This document shows positions 1 through 12,138 of a stretch of DNA of 64,000 nt, piece by piece. Every line of letters starts with the position of its first letter. Positions within the stretch are counted from its first letter, which is position 1. Position numbers and translations under genes: made by a program. Source of the DNA: Galdieria sulphuraria. Its lineage: Eukaryota > Rhodophyta > Bangiophyceae > Galdieriales > Galdieriaceae. The notes beneath the pieces are model-generated. The model made no database searches. It saw only the letters and a program-made list of their open reading frames with translations, and had not been told where the DNA came from. The stretch covers positions 62,001-126,000 of the forward strand of contig NW_005178456.1 of assembly GCF_000341285.1 (NCBI RefSeq), given 5' to 3'.

Positions 1-216
1 TACATCTCGTTTATTTGAAATATCACTGAAAAAGGCACACATACTTAAGGTTGTCGGAACATTATCACATAATTAATCTTCATTGTGTTTTCTAATATGA
101 TAAAGCCAACCATCACACAACTGGTTATTGAAACTTTCTTACGATACTCATAAGGATTGAAAGATCATGGAGCTATAAACAAATTCAGTACCCAAACCAA
201 AATGGGTTTTAAAATA

Positions 217-3200
217 TTATCTCTTTCTATGTCGTCCCTTTCTCTGCATAGTAGTACTCGTAAGAACCAATCGTTTTAATTCTTCCTTTTCTTCCTTTTC
301 CATTTCATCAACAGCCCTCGATGCAGTTACCAAAGAACTATTCGAAGGAATATTCAGTAACCGAACTTGAGGCTTCCCTCCTCTTCTCATCAAAACTTGA
401 AACGGCACATTCTCATCCATGCCATGCTGCTGCTTTTCTTGGTTGCGCAATGAATTGATATTATTATTCATCACATTTCTAGCCGAGGAAAGTAACGGCC
501 GAAAAGAAGAAGAAGAACTTGCAGCGTTACGATTTTGACTCGCTTCCGAAAGACTTTCAGTTAAGATTGCAAAAATTTCTTGGTCAAAGGACTCCCTTTC
601 CTGCTCCTTCCTTGGAGCATTTGATATTTCAGTATCCTCCTCTTCAACTTCCGAATCTTCGCTCAATGACTCTGAGTCATGAACGGATGACTTGTCAGCG
701 TTTTCAAGCCCTTCACCTTGATCGCCCAAAGATGCCACTTCGGTCGCACCTTCTTCTTCTGGGTGAGAAGTACTTGAAGAGCCAACTTCATCTTCACTAG
801 CGATGATTTCCTCTCTTTCATCTGCTTCCTTATATGAAGAAAAACTCCAATCGCGTTTCATCGAATTCATCTCCTCGGAGAAACTATCTTCTGACCTAGA
901 AGTTCCATCATTGCTGGCAGAATATGAAGTAGTAATATTGGTCTTCTGTAGGCTGCCTATAGTCAAGTCTGGAACAGAGTTCACTTTGTCGACTAATTGC
1001 TCCCATTTCTCAGTCAACTGTCCACCTGTAATGGACGCTAGAGAAGATGCAGAATACATCTCTGCTATTTCAGTGACTAAATGCTGCAAATGAATGGGCA
1101 ACAAGCTCAATACTTTAATGGACAAATCTTCTCCTGTTCCAATACCTTTGCTAGATTGCCATATCATTTGGAATAGATGCAATAAAAATGTCTCCATTTT
1201 TCTGAAGGATACTGTATCTAATAACTCCAAACCACAAGTCTCAAGAAGTGAACAAACCATTCGTACTCTGACAAACAAACCATTTTCCTGTTCCACCAAT
1301 AAAGATTCGTTCCAACCATAAGAAATAATACAATAAGCCAAATTCATGATAAACCTGCCATTGACGAAACGCGTCTTGAATAATTCTCCTAAAAGCTTCA
1401 ACTGTGCAAGTCTTTGCTGTAAGAAACGGTTGTCCTGGTTTTCAAGAAGACAAAAGATAGCTTCAACAATTCCTAAATAATACATGATTATGAAAATTAT
1501 CAACTACAGTAACATGCTGCTGTACAAGATAACTTACCATCCACAATACCGATTCCAATGGAGTCTCTATATTTTGAATATTCAGTGATAACCTTTGACA
1601 TATCTCCTAGACAGTCATATGGAAACTTTTCAGTTTGCAGAAACTCGTCAACAAGGAACGTTTCCATTTCCATTGTACAAGGGAGTTTCCTTAACTTTTT
1701 CACCAGCCAAGGAAGTTCTCGATAATGGTAGCGAGTTTCAAATAGAATATGATGAATAAACTCTTTCAAGGGTTCTCGTTCCGCGTTCTTTTCTTGTTTA
1801 GCATTCAAAGGTCTCACAGTATAGTACGCATTTTCCACCATTACTTCATGTCTGGGTTCCAAATTCTTTACAGATCTTAGACGCCACAGTATATCTAACA
1901 GACTGCTCGTTCTATATTCCGTTTCCGACTTGTTGTACAAGAACTGACCACAGGATTCCTTGTTGACTTTAGTTGATAATTCTTCCAATACAAAATGCAA
2001 CTACTTACAAGAATAGCACATACTATGTCTACGTTATAGTGTGAGAAGTCTTCCAAGCATAACTTAACGTAGTTCAATACGACATGTGCCGGGAACAATC
2101 GAAATTTTGTCATTTCACTTATCCATCGAGCATTCCATATTCGACACTTCAGATGGTGTTCTCCAGTTTCTTTCTTCTCAAAATAACTCATGAAGTCATC
2201 TTTCAAGACTTGCGTGACATTTGCTGCAATGTCTGGATATATAGGATTGAGAGCAGCCACAAGTCTACTTGCTAAAGGAACCATTTCAGGATTTGCGAAC
2301 GAAAAATTGAACAAAACTTTCACTAGCTTTTTTCTTATTTGACTTTTCTTGAAAATTGACCAATTTTCTAAGCACCATTTATCTATCTCGTCCATATCTG
2401 AACAGGACAACAGAGATGATAATGCATCCTCTGATAAACGAGACTTATCAGATTGCTCTCGACTGATAGAGTTGTTTCCGTTCAAAGAACTTTCAACATT
2501 CTCATTTTGATCCTTTTTTTTCTCCTCTTGAATATCTTGTTGAACTACAGGGGAGTCCAGAACAACAATACTTGGCAAATCTTCATAAAACTTTCGTTCC
2601 GCTTCTGTTTCAAAACATGATTTTTGCGGTTTCTCTGTTTCAGTCTCTTGTGTGAATGTATTGGAATAAGAATCCAATGAGTTTGGTGAATGAATGTTGC
2701 TTTGTTTTTCCTCATCTTGGATAATAATAATAGGCATTTGAAACCCCAATAAACTGCAAAGCGTCTTGATATTACTAGACAGCTTAATAAACTGTTTTCG
2801 TTTGCTTTGAAATATATTTTGTGTGTCTTGCTGTACTTCACCTTGCATTTGACGAGAAACACTCGTTTCTTTCTCCAAATCTGTAATCTCCCTTTGCAGT
2901 TCATTTAAAACACTACAAGATTTTTCAAAAAGTGATTCGTAGATGCCAAATATCTGTTTCTTCTCCTCTTGGCTCAATATCCAATATTCCCAACCTTTCT
3001 TATATTCAATTTCTGACAAAGGATTGTCACAATCAGTTGGAGGAAAAATGAGCAATTCCGCAAGGTAGTTCTTTGCTAATGAAGTAAAAGCATTGACCGC
3101 TGAAGCCAAATCACTTCCAATATTGGTAGACTTGTTAGTCTCCTTAAGAAATGCAACCAATTTGAAAGAGGGCAAAATATTCACACAGCACAACTCCACC

Positions 3201-3670
3201 ACCAAATGCAAGAAACTTCTCTTCGTGTTCCAATCCAAACCACTGCTTTGTGAGATATTACGAGACAAATGTTCCACAAAGTGATCAGTGAATTCCGGAT
3301 AACGCCGATATATTTCGGAAATGACTTCGACTACAGCTGGGACGTCCGCTATTCTAAATCTTGCTTCAAAAAAGGCTCCACAGATCTCCGAAATATACAT
3401 AGACAAGTTGAGGGTCTGTATTTCAGCCAGTAGTGATTCTTTCGTATCCCTCGAGACACTCTTAAGCTTTCTTACTAATGCAGTGCATTTTTTCAGGGAA
3501 GATTCCAGCCTGTAGTCATCTTGGTCTATAATAGTCTTTGTTGTTGTTCGACACTGGCAGTTTCTTCTTCGTAGAGACCACCTTTCCTTGCTACGTTTCA
3601 ATGCTTCCATATCCTTTTTTGGCATTTCACTTTCTACTGTGTCTGAAACACTAGAGTGTGCTTCTACCAT
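217..3670 (-). CDS. UPF2: UPF2/NMD2, nonsense-mediated decay factor
   Basis: Regulator of nonsense transcripts 2, the cytoplasmic scaffold that bridges UPF1 and the exon-junction protein UPF3. Three exons: 3670-2009, 1958-1538 and 1472-217, with introns of 50 and 65 nt, giving about 1112 residues, the usual family size. The first exon carries the family's N-terminal block (SLKKCTALVRKLKSVSRDT, then the first MIF4G helices). The second and third hold the later MIF4G domains, including the ESCGQFLYN segment that appears only after splicing. The tail is acidic and ends in a UPF1-binding-like segment (VPFQVLMRRGGKPQVRLLNI). ATG at 3670 was chosen. An upstream ATG at 3860 could join through a 53-nt intron with a weaker GTAGAA donor and would lengthen the N terminus. 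Family identity is very secure; the exact start is not. Confidence 0.93.
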
Positions 3671-4140
3671 CTTTGTTTGAACACTGGCTTCCTATGAAAT
3701 TTCACAGAGTTGGCAAGAAACCCCAATACGTAAATACAATTTCTACCTTATTTTCGGAATGAACTGCTTCCCTGTTTTGGTAAGTGTTATGTACACCGTG
3801 CTGTGTTTCAACTTCTTTGTACTGCTCTAATATGGGTAAGACTTGTCCACTCCTATCCATTTCCCACCAATTCCTGTTTGTCAATCATTCCGGGATGAAA
3901 TTAGCAGTCCATAAGTATTTCTATTCACATATTAAGCAACTAACATAGAATCGTTCTTCCCTCTTTTCATAATCGTTTATATGTGTGAATAGTGACATGG
4001 AAACAGTGGGCTCATTACATGGCTATAAAAATGTACTATCAACAATCTGACAAGTTACTCTATTCTTCCTTTTATGGTATAGACACGAGGGTGCATTCCC
4101 ATTACAGTACAATCTTTTTGTATTTCAAAGAAACTTGAAA
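3671..4140. other. Intergenic, divergent promoters of UPF2 and the next gene
   Basis: AT-rich spacer between divergent genes. The only coding candidate is a possible short 5' exon of UPF2 near 3860-3746. I see no RNA gene or repeat here. Confidence 0.5.
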
Positions 4141-5441
4141 ATGCAGACCCCTGCATTCGGACTGTCTCCGACACCTCTATTTTGTTGTAAAACTAACTTG
4201 CCAAATAGATTTTTTCGTAAAACGTGTTACTGTTGTCAAGAAACCTACTTGAAAGAGAGAAACTTGCTGATATTCGGTTTGGGATATCTTGGAAAAGAAA
4301 TAGCTGTGCAGCTTGGTAAGAACAATCAAGGTATCGGGAATAATCAATCTTATGTTTTGGGAATAGCTAGACAAGGTTGGAAAGTAACTGGAACTAAAAG
4401 GAAACAACTAGTGGACAATGAATTAGTAGAAAGGTATCACGCTTCTTGTTGGTTTGAATGCGAGAGATGGTTACTGTTCCTTTGTAGTGGTGTCGAGGTT
4501 ATCGAACTGGACACTGAATCTTGCACCCAACTGAGTGAAACTATCTTGCAGAAATTGAATTTAGCAAATTACATATTGGTATGCATACCTGCGAACCATC
4601 GAGGAGATCCTCTGCTGAGCCAATTGACTGATAAAGTCAACTTGCACCATTTGTCCAAAGAAAGAATTCGGTGGATTGTAGGTTTCATCTTTGAAGGCAA
4701 CGAATAAAGTTCAAGCTGTTGTAGGGATATATTTCTTCCACAGTGGTTTATGAACCTAGCGAGACGGATAGTTGGATTGATGAAAGTGCCTCCTTAGCTA
4801 GACATGTGAAGAAGGCATCGTATTACATTCTGGCGGAAAAGCAATGGCAAAGATGGACAAATGATGCCGATATCCGTCTCGTGATATTTCGCTTATCTGC
4901 ACTTTATGGTCCCTGTAGAAGTGCATTGGATACTTTGATTAGAATACGTTTGCTCCATGGAAGTGTTGAAGACTTTTTGCAATCGTCCTCTTTTGTTGGT
5001 GATGTTTTGGTTTCACGAATTCACCTAATAGATGCTTGTGAGAAGGTTATTGCTTCTATGGTTGATGAGTCGATGCTTCCTTTCAATCCTTGCATCGTCA
5101 ATCTTTCAGATGACCTTCCTTCCACTCGTGCTGAATGTTTTTATCATGCACTTGAATTATTGGATGAATCCACTGTGGAAGCATGGAGTGCACTTCATAT
5201 GATTAGAGAAGATAAACAATCGTTTCCAATTGGAGTATCCTCTATTTCACCCTTTCAAGTTGTTTACGGAGACAAACGAATAAGGACACGGATATCGGAA
5301 TTGAAGAAAGGAAAACGTATTCTTAATCAACGAATGAAAAATCTGTTGGGTGAATCCTTGCATTTCCCAACTTTTTGCCAAGGCCTTTTGCATGTAAAGA
5401 ATAGCATTTTGATTCGATATCGGTCTGTTTTCAAGGACTAA
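4141..5441 (+). CDS. NAD(P)-binding Rossmann-fold (SDR-like) protein, probably plastid
   Basis: Extended-SDR/YeeZ-like protein of about 417 residues. After a roughly 40-residue leader rich in Cys, Arg and aromatic residues comes the nucleotide-binding loop LIFGLGYLGKEIA. Two exons (4141-4677, 4725-5441) are joined by a 47-nt intron. Splicing restores the segment RWIGYISSTVVYEPSE, which matches the usual SDR strand ending in SST.VYG before the active site. The conserved R.sALYGPCRSALD region follows. Substrate is not evident; plant plastid and bacterial relatives are annotated only as epimerase-like. The upstream in-frame TTG was ignored in favour of ATG 4141. The leader suggests organelle import, which is inference. 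Confidence 0.8.
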
Positions 5442-5888
5442 AAAAGTGCAATTTCCGTTCGGTTTGAAACAAATTTTTATGTATCTTCCATATTCAAGCT
5501 ATTCCGACGGAGATTGTTGAGCTTTGTTTCACTACCATGAATACTTTTCGCAACAATTATTCTTCCACTGACTCAAAATGGGCATGCAGCGTTGTTTATT
5601 GAATGGGAAATTCCTGATATTACCTTGTAAGTTGAAGAGTTTGGTGGGTCGCAATATAGTAACTGGGAAAAGAATGACATGGCGTAATACTTTTCTTGTA
5701 CACGATGGAGAATATCAAGTCGGTTGAGATGAATGAATGCTGTAGAATAGAGAATTTTTTGAAGAAAAAAGAGTATACAATGATATGTAACTCCTCTTCT
5801 TTGTCGACAGAATGACTTTACAGACTTGGCCTCAAACCGAAGACCATAGAAAGAATTTTTCCCCACGACAACCAGATTGTCTTCTCAA
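5442..5888. other. Gap with short unassigned ORFs
   Basis: About 450 bases between two plus-strand genes. A 49-codon ATG ORF lies at 5578-5727 on the plus strand, and a roughly 97-codon frame without ATG start lies on the minus strand (5573-5866). Neither resembles a family I know. A GTAAGTTG donor-like site at about 5627 and a TATAG acceptor-like site downstream suggest a small spliced gene or a spliced leader exon of the AAA+ gene, but no model is convincing. Confidence 0.3.
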
Positions 5889-7750
5889 ATGTCATGTTTC
5901 TTACGTTACTTACTTTCAAGTGCTTGTAAGAACTCTGTTGGTTCCCGTAGTTTTAGGTATCTACATACAACTACAAATACTACAGGATATTGGAAAAAAG
6001 TATTGTTCAATACTCGGGACAAGCTGAAGACCCCAAGGAAGACTCTGTATATATCTGCATTCACTCTAGTCTGCGCAACCACACTAGTTGCCAACTGGGA
6101 ACGAAAGAAACTTTTGCAACGCCACAAAGTACTCGAGAATTATTTTTGGAATGCAATCCAAACTTTCAAAATGTTCTGCCTCTTGAGTTATTGCCTTGTG
6201 CTGCTGCAGTTCCTTCCGATGGATTGGATGGCGCCAACCGTGGAAAGAGACCTTCTGGAAGTGACACGAGTGGAAAAATTAGCTGGGAAGAAATACGAGC
6301 TCGCTTTCTTCAAGCTCAGTCGCTTATTCCTGGTGCCTCAACTCCAGTGTTATTACAGTCAGATAACAAAATCTCCATCAAGTTTAGTGCACGTACAGAG
6401 GCAGATATGTTTGACGTGTTGTTGACAGCACTCTCTGGATTATACTCAAGTACAGCAAATATGTCGGGTCTCTCTGGAAGCTTGTCGAAGAATGAAAATA
6501 AGCCTGATATTCGTATAGAACGTGGAGCTTCTTCTGCTTCCATCCAAATAGCATTTCTTGGAGAGTTTTCGGTCTATACTTTTGTTCCTAGAGTGGGTCC
6601 ATTTAGTCCAGAGTTTTGTTTTGAAAAATATTCAACTACATTATCGGAAAGTGAGCTCCAAGCTCTTTTGTCAGCCTACGAAGCTGCACAAAGGCCTCGA
6701 AATCACTATGCTCGTCGAGCAAAATCTCCAACTCGTTCTTATCCATTGCCTCCTTCTTTTTCTGATGACTGGAAAGACACTGATGAGTCTTCTTCTTATT
6801 TATATAAAGGTGGTGGTGGTGGTGGTGGGAGCAGTGGAATTCCAACAGTTCCTAGGGAAAATAGTTTTGATGAGCTTGAGGAAAAACTTTCGAGATTTGG
6901 AGCATCAGTTTATCATAGTGAAGAATGTCTTTCATGGGATACTTTGGCAGGTTATAATGAACTGAAACAAAGAGTTGAAGAAACAGTGACATTGGCATTG
7001 AAATATCCTGAAGTGTATGATATGATTGCCAAAAATACTCGCGAAAGATTCGAAACAAATCGTCCCAAGGCTATCTTGTTTGAAGGTCCACCTGGAACAG
7101 GAAAGACATCCATGGCGAGAATTATCGCCAGCCGTGTTGGTGTTCCGTTTGTTCATGTAACTATGGAGAACGTTACCAGTAAATATTATGGGGATAGTGA
7201 AAAGCGTCTTGGAAAAATTCTCAAAATAGCGAATGACTATGGTCCTACTGTTATTTTTGTGGATGAGATTGATGCCATTGCTTTATCTAGAGACAAAGAC
7301 CTTCATGAAGCATCTCGAAGAGTAATGTCGGTATTACTTCGTCATTTGGATGGTTTGGAAGGTCAACAACAATCCATATTGATTGCGGCAACGAATAGGA
7401 AGAACGATTTGGATGCGGCACTCTTGTCTCGTTTTGATATGGTTTTCACTTTTGGCTTACCTGATATCAAGTCAAGGGAACAAATTCTTGGTTTGTATGC
7501 CAAGCACCTATCGGAAAAGGATAGAGAAACCTTGGCAAGTCTTACGGCAGGATTTTCAGGAAGAACATTACTAGATGCTTGTGAAGAAGTGGAACGAAGG
7601 TGGGCTGGAAAAATCATTCGTGGAGAAGTGAAAACGAACGAGTTACCGCAAGTAGAGGAGTACGTTAATGTATTGAAAGAGCGCAAGTCGAAACATTTCA
7701 TTGAGAAACCACCTTTTTTACGAGCTCCTGAAGGAGATGAAATATTCTAA
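5889..7750 (+). CDS. Membrane-anchored AAA+ ATPase, probably mitochondrial
   Basis: AAA+ protein with Walker A FEGPPGTGKTSMARI, Walker B VIFVDEIDAI, sensor-1 AATNRKNDLDAALLSRFD and a C-terminal lid. It is a single-ring type. The N terminus from ATG 5889 (MSCFLRYLLSSACKN, then RSFRYLHTT) looks like a mitochondrial presequence followed by one hydrophobic span (TLYISAFTLVCATTLVANW). The middle is poorly conserved and carries a Gly run coded by GGT repeats near 6811-6831. The N-terminal frame differs from the ATPase frame, so an intron must lie between. Two 59-nt candidates fit the reading frame: 6129-6187 and 6261-6319. I cannot choose between them. ATPase identity is certain; role and exact middle sequence are not. 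Confidence 0.82.
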
Positions 7751-7873
7751 AGGAAAATGGAAGACTTCACAATACGGAGATTGTATCATCGCAGAACAAC
7801 AACAACGGAGATGGTTGATGATGGATGTCGTTTGTCTATTGTCTAGTTGACTGTGTATTTTGTTTTATTTAGA

Positions 7874-8979
7874 ATGGAAAATGTAGATAACTTTATTTTG
7901 TGTTTTCAGACTTGTGTTATTTTGCCAAACACGAGGAGCTTCAGAGCACTCACTGATTCTTTACGTGTACACCGAAAGCGGAAGTTCTTTTTTCAAAGTG
8001 TTTTTTTGCCTTATCAACTATTTTTTAAGCACTCAAGTCATTCACGAATATCAGTCACAGCAGAGTGGAAACCGGAAGGTTTGATGCAAAACGTTGTGGA
8101 AGAAAAGTGGAAAGAAGTTGATGAGCTCCAAAATTCTTTAGCTGCTCGCAAGGATGGCCCCTTGAGTTTAAGACTTCAATATTTTGCCGAGCAACATCAC
8201 CCCCACTTAGTTAAGACGCTAAAAAGTCACAGAGGCAAGTTAAAAGTTGTCGGCGACATGAAACGGACTACTTATGGAACGAAGCCAAGACAAAAGTTGG
8301 AGATAGCTGATATTATCAACCCACGGAAGACTGCACAAACGATGGTGGAAAGTGGTGTTGATGCTATTTCGGTTGCTGTCGATTATTCAGTTTATAGCGG
8401 GACTTTTTTTGACTTGAAAGAAACGGTAGAATTTGTGAAATCTGTCGATTGTGAGTGTTCGATACCCGTTATTTGTAAAGATCTTGTTGTGCATCCTTTA
8501 CAAATTGCTGCCGCAAAGGAAGCTGGTGCCGATGCCGTTTTGCTTATTGCTGCTGCCTGTTTATCGGATCTTCCAGAGTTGTTGAATGCTGCAACAGTTG
8601 TTGGTTTGGATGCCATTGTAGAATGTCACAAGGAATGGGAATGCGAGTATGCGATGGAATATGGGGCAACTATATTATTGTTATCGAATCGCAGTAGAGT
8701 GGATGGAGAAATAGTAAGTAACATTTATAGTTGAACATTCAAAGAATAAGAAAATTTTAGTATATGGGAACTGCAGAACGCTTAAGAGGCATGATACCCA
8801 ACTTTATTGCTACTATTGCGGGGGGTGGAATAGAAACCAAAGAGGAAGCGTTTTCTATTCAAGACGCAGGCTTTGATGCTGTAATCATTGGTCGTTCACT
8901 ATTTCGACCTTCTGGAATGCAACTTGTGCATAGTATTCAACAAAGAATAATAGAAGAATCCTTGCCAGGTTTCTTTTAG
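7874..8979 (+). CDS. Divergent indole-3-glycerol-phosphate synthase-like protein, plastid
   Basis: TrpC-like TIM-barrel enzyme, expected to close the indole ring in tryptophan synthesis. Two exons (7874-8713, 8761-8979; intron 47 nt), about 352 residues, with a Ser/Arg/Phe-rich transit-peptide-like leader up to about residue 60. Family landmarks are present but altered: the phosphate/catalytic loop reads VVGDMKRTTYG instead of E.KK.SPS, the catalytic-Lys strand reads VICKDLVVHPLQI, the Glu strand reads AIVECH, and the Asn strand reads LLSNRSR instead of NNRNL. The C-terminal phosphate site (IAGGGIETKEEA, VIIGRSLF) is intact. The barrel is clear; the deviations mean true IGPS activity is likely but not certain. 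A paralogue with a changed substrate is the alternative. Confidence 0.75.
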
Positions 8980-9047
8980 AGCTAACAAATAAAGAAAGTT
9001 GAAATGCGAAACAAATTCGTGGTTGTTAGCATCAACTTTGTCACTCC

Positions 9048-10899
9048 ATGCAGCAACCAAATAATACCGAAGAATTTTTGCGGTTAATATCAAGTTCTCA
9101 TACAGAAGATAAATGGAGAGGTCTACTTATGGCAACTGGTGCTGTGAGGAACTGGACAGAAGAAGAAGTTCTGGCAGTTTTAGAAAACATAGGCAACTCC
9201 TTTCTCGTTGGTTTGTTGGAAAACAGTGAAAAACAACGAGATGTAAAAAGCAATGAAAGTGCTGACCTGATTTCTTTGTCCCTTTCTTTACTAGCTTCGA
9301 GTTGTGTTTCACACAAAGTTTGTCAAGGTAAGTTTTGGAGTGATCTACTCCCTCATTTGGCCAATATGATACTTCGCGAAAGCAAAACTCGGAGGGAACA
9401 AGAACAGTTGCAAGTTGGAATCCTGACAGAAAGGGTTGTTAACTGTTGGATAGTTGTATGCTCAGTATGTAGTGTGCAAGACGAACTTTTACACTGGTTT
9501 CTAAAGAACAGTTCACTCCAAAAGTGTATGGTTGAACTCTGTAAGCATATGGTGAAGAATGAAACCCTATTCAACAACTCCCAAAAACAGAAACAACTGG
9601 TACAACTCGTTGTAGGAATGAGTTACTTGGCTTTGGTTTTATCAAAGACAATTGAAGCTATCCGAGTGAGAATGCTCCTGCCGCATATGTTACTTGTTGT
9701 AGTTGTGTTTTTCGATCGACTGAGGGAACCTAGTGTTAGTTTGGATATTATTCACCAACTGTATCTCTTGTCACCTTATTTTTGTAGCATTTTTAGAAAT
9801 GAGAAGCAACGCTGTATGAAGTCTGTGGTATGGCAATTGGATGGGCATTTGCGCAATGCTATCGAGTATAGTTTATCTAACCGATTAAACGACGCTCTTC
9901 GTCATAAATTGTTTTCTATAGTTGTTGGAGAGCTCAAGATTTGGAAATTGTTCGAGTTTAATTTCACCGAGAATATGCTGTCGACATCTTCTTTGTGGAG
10001 ATATATGCGTTTGTTGTTGTTCATGTGCTCTGTGGAATTGGGAGTTCATCTAAGAGAAGTACTTCGTGCACCTATGGATTCATTGGAAAATGAAAATAAT
10101 CGAGAAATTCATTTGGTGAATATCTTTCAAGTGATAGAGTTATCTATTGATTTGTTGCAACGAAGAATGATAGAAACGGAGGAGCAACCTAGTGAGTCGT
10201 TACGAGCCGAGGAAAGGGAAGAGGTAAAAGTGATAGAAGCATTAGTAGAAAATATTCAAGTGGTAGGCTATCCCTTTTTATCTACTTATTTACACCATTC
10301 ATCAATCTATTATTCTTTAGATTGTTGATTTCTTAGAGGCGGAACCACTTAAAAGAGAGCAAAAGGATGATCGCCAATATATTCGATTATTCAAGTATTC
10401 TATAGTTGGATTTCGAATAGTGTGCTGCTTTAGCAGTTTACAACTTCCTGTATTAGAAAAGCGTATATCTTTGGTTCTTGTTTATTCTTGGAACACTATC
10501 CTGGATGATTTTGAAGTTATTTTGACAAGTATCGAATGGGATATCTTGTACGACTTGATATCATGGACTGGTTTTGGAGTGACTCGTCTTATTGAATATA
10601 GTGATATTGCTATGAAGACTTTTGAATGTGAGATTTTTTCGAGGGTTTGGATTCAACTTCTACAAGAGTTTGTTAAGAACAGGAGCATTATTTCTACGAT
10701 GACCGGTTCTATACCTGTTACCCAAGTTATTTATAACATTATTGAGATATTGGTTTGTCTCTATGAGTTTCCCAGTAATCGGAGGTACATTAACGATCAC
10801 AAAGATACACTGATGTCGATTCGAACACTTTGGCCATCAGAAGAGTTGAAAAAGTTGTTCACAAGCGATGAAGTGAGCCATGTAGTCGCTTCTCAATAG
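9048..10899 (+). CDS. Neurochondrin-like ARM/HEAT protein
   Basis: Helical-repeat protein of about 597 residues in two exons (9048-10262, 10321-10899; 58-nt intron, phase 0). The N terminus (FLRLISSSHTEDKWRGLLMA, then LLASSCVSHKVC) lines up by eye with the start of neurochondrin, a family of alpha-helical repeats found in animals, plants and fungi. The rest is Leu-rich helices without catalytic motifs. There is no signal peptide. Function in algae is unknown. The match is weak along most of its length, so the call rests on the N-terminal repeats and overall shape. Confidence 0.6.
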
Positions 10900-10917
10900 C
10901 TCGTTGCCCCTCAGTCA

Positions 10918-10923
10918 CACGTG
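10918..10923. promoter_or_regulatory. G-box CACGTG upstream of the bZIP gene
   Basis: Perfect palindromic CACGTG about 245 bases before the bZIP start codon. This is the classical binding site of plant bZIP and of bHLH factors. Whether the bZIP protein binds its own promoter is inference. Confidence 0.45.
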
Positions 10924-10949
10924 GAAGGGAGGATTGATGGAAGTCGCAT

Positions 10950-11031
10950 CGATTTGCTATGGGGGAATCGTTTCATCGCGAATCGACATTCGGGCCATGG
11001 ATCGGATTTCGAATCGCCACAGTCTAAATCG
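10950..11031. repeat. Cluster of AATCG/CGATT elements
   Basis: Within about 80 bases the pentamer AATCG occurs four times on the plus strand (about 10966, 10981, 11012, 11027) and once inverted (10950). The stretch is more GC-rich than its surroundings. It sits in the only gap between the neurochondrin-like gene and the bZIP gene, where a clustered cis-element would be expected. Confidence 0.4.
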
Positions 11032-11166
11032 AACGTCAAACATTGGTTTGTTGCTCTGAATTCCAGTGTGGACTGCGCAGAATAATTCACAAACTACTAG
11101 CCCTTTGTTTCAAATTTATTTGTCTGTATTCATTTAGCAGTAGCGCACTAGTTCGCAACTCATACA

Positions 11167-12000
11167 ATGTATGCTTCAACTATTTCTAGACCTCCTGTTA
11201 TTCAACCCTGTCCTTATGGGACCCCCTCTCATACGTTTTCCAGTTTCCTGAAAGAAAGTAGAGCGCCGCCGCTAGGGGACTATACTAAAGAAGCTGACCA
11301 TTGGAGTCGTACAAGTTCTCAAACCAATAGTAAACAGGGGCATGAAAGAGTAGATTATCCAGAACAGTGTAAAAGGCTGGAAACGTGGAGGATGTCAGTC
11401 TGTGAACCCTTTGTGAAACACAAAGGCCACAAGAAAATGTCGGAAGAATCTAGAAAGGAGAGAAATCGAAGGCTTGCTAAAGAGTTTCGTGCAAAAAAGA
11501 AAATGGAACTGCAGTTATATCAAAGATGGGTTGCTTTTCTTCAGGGCGTTGTGAACGAGTTGAAGACGGAAAACGACAAGTTGCGCCAACTTGTATCGGA
11601 CACAAGTGCTTGTAGTAAGGATAGAATTCAGGAAAGTTCTGTTCTCTCCATTAGTGATAGAAGCAAAGAGGAGCAGGCAGTTACCATTGAACGAAAGACG
11701 AATCCCACGTTTCATCAAGATTTAGCACTCTTTAGTGACACTGCTTTGAAGACAAAGCATATTGCTACCACAAATCTAACCAGTCTTCCTTGTATCTTTG
11801 ATAGCAATGGGAATCCATTGGAAGAAGGATATCCCTTGTCCCCAGTATCCGAGCAAGTTAGTCCTTGTCGTATTCATGACAACGTAAATTGGCAAATGAC
11901 TGAAAGGAATCAATCCAATACAAACGCTGTTGATAGAAAGAAGCGGTTATCCACCGGTGAAACATCTGTTTTGGGTATCGACTCACTCGTACATTTTTAG
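11167..12000 (+). CDS. bZIP transcription factor
   Basis: Intronless 277-residue protein. The basic region lies near residues 88-112 with the N-x7-R signature (NRRLAKEFR), followed directly by a leucine-zipper-like heptad segment with hydrophobic positions (YQRWVAFLQGVVNELKTEND). The flanks are Ser/Thr-rich and look disordered. It should bind DNA as a dimer in the nucleus. Target genes cannot be read from the sequence. The promoter holds a perfect G-box and a cluster of AATCG elements, which raises the possibility of autoregulation. The ATG at 11167 is the first in frame after an upstream stop. Confidence 0.88.
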   Translation: MYASTISRPPVIQPCPYGTPSHTFSSFLKESRAPPLGDYTKEADHWSRTSSQTNSKQGHERVDYPEQCKRLETWRMSVCEPFVKHKGHKKMSEESRKERNRRLAKEFRAKKKMELQLYQRWVAFLQGVVNELKTENDKLRQLVSDTSACSKDRIQESSVLSISDRSKEEQAVTIERKTNPTFHQDLALFSDTALKTKHIATTNLTSLPCIFDSNGNPLEEGYPLSPVSEQVSPCRIHDNVNWQMTERNQSNTNAVDRKKRLSTGETSVLGIDSLVHF

Positions 12001-12138
12001 TGTCGATTAGTGGTTGTGAAATGTATGTAGCTTAGCCTGAGTTTTCTTCTTTTGTCGAGCAAAAGTGATACTAGAGAATATAAATGTCTTTTCACAATTG
12101 AATTGGTTTTTTTTTTTTCACAATGATTGTCCCTGAAG

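Noticed and set aside
1-216. Possible end of a further gene at the left edge
   Set aside because: No open frame or family resemblance; most likely the 3' flank of UPF2.
6811-6831. GGT repeat as a microsatellite
   Set aside because: It is in frame inside the AAA+ gene and codes for a Gly run; better described as a coding repeat.
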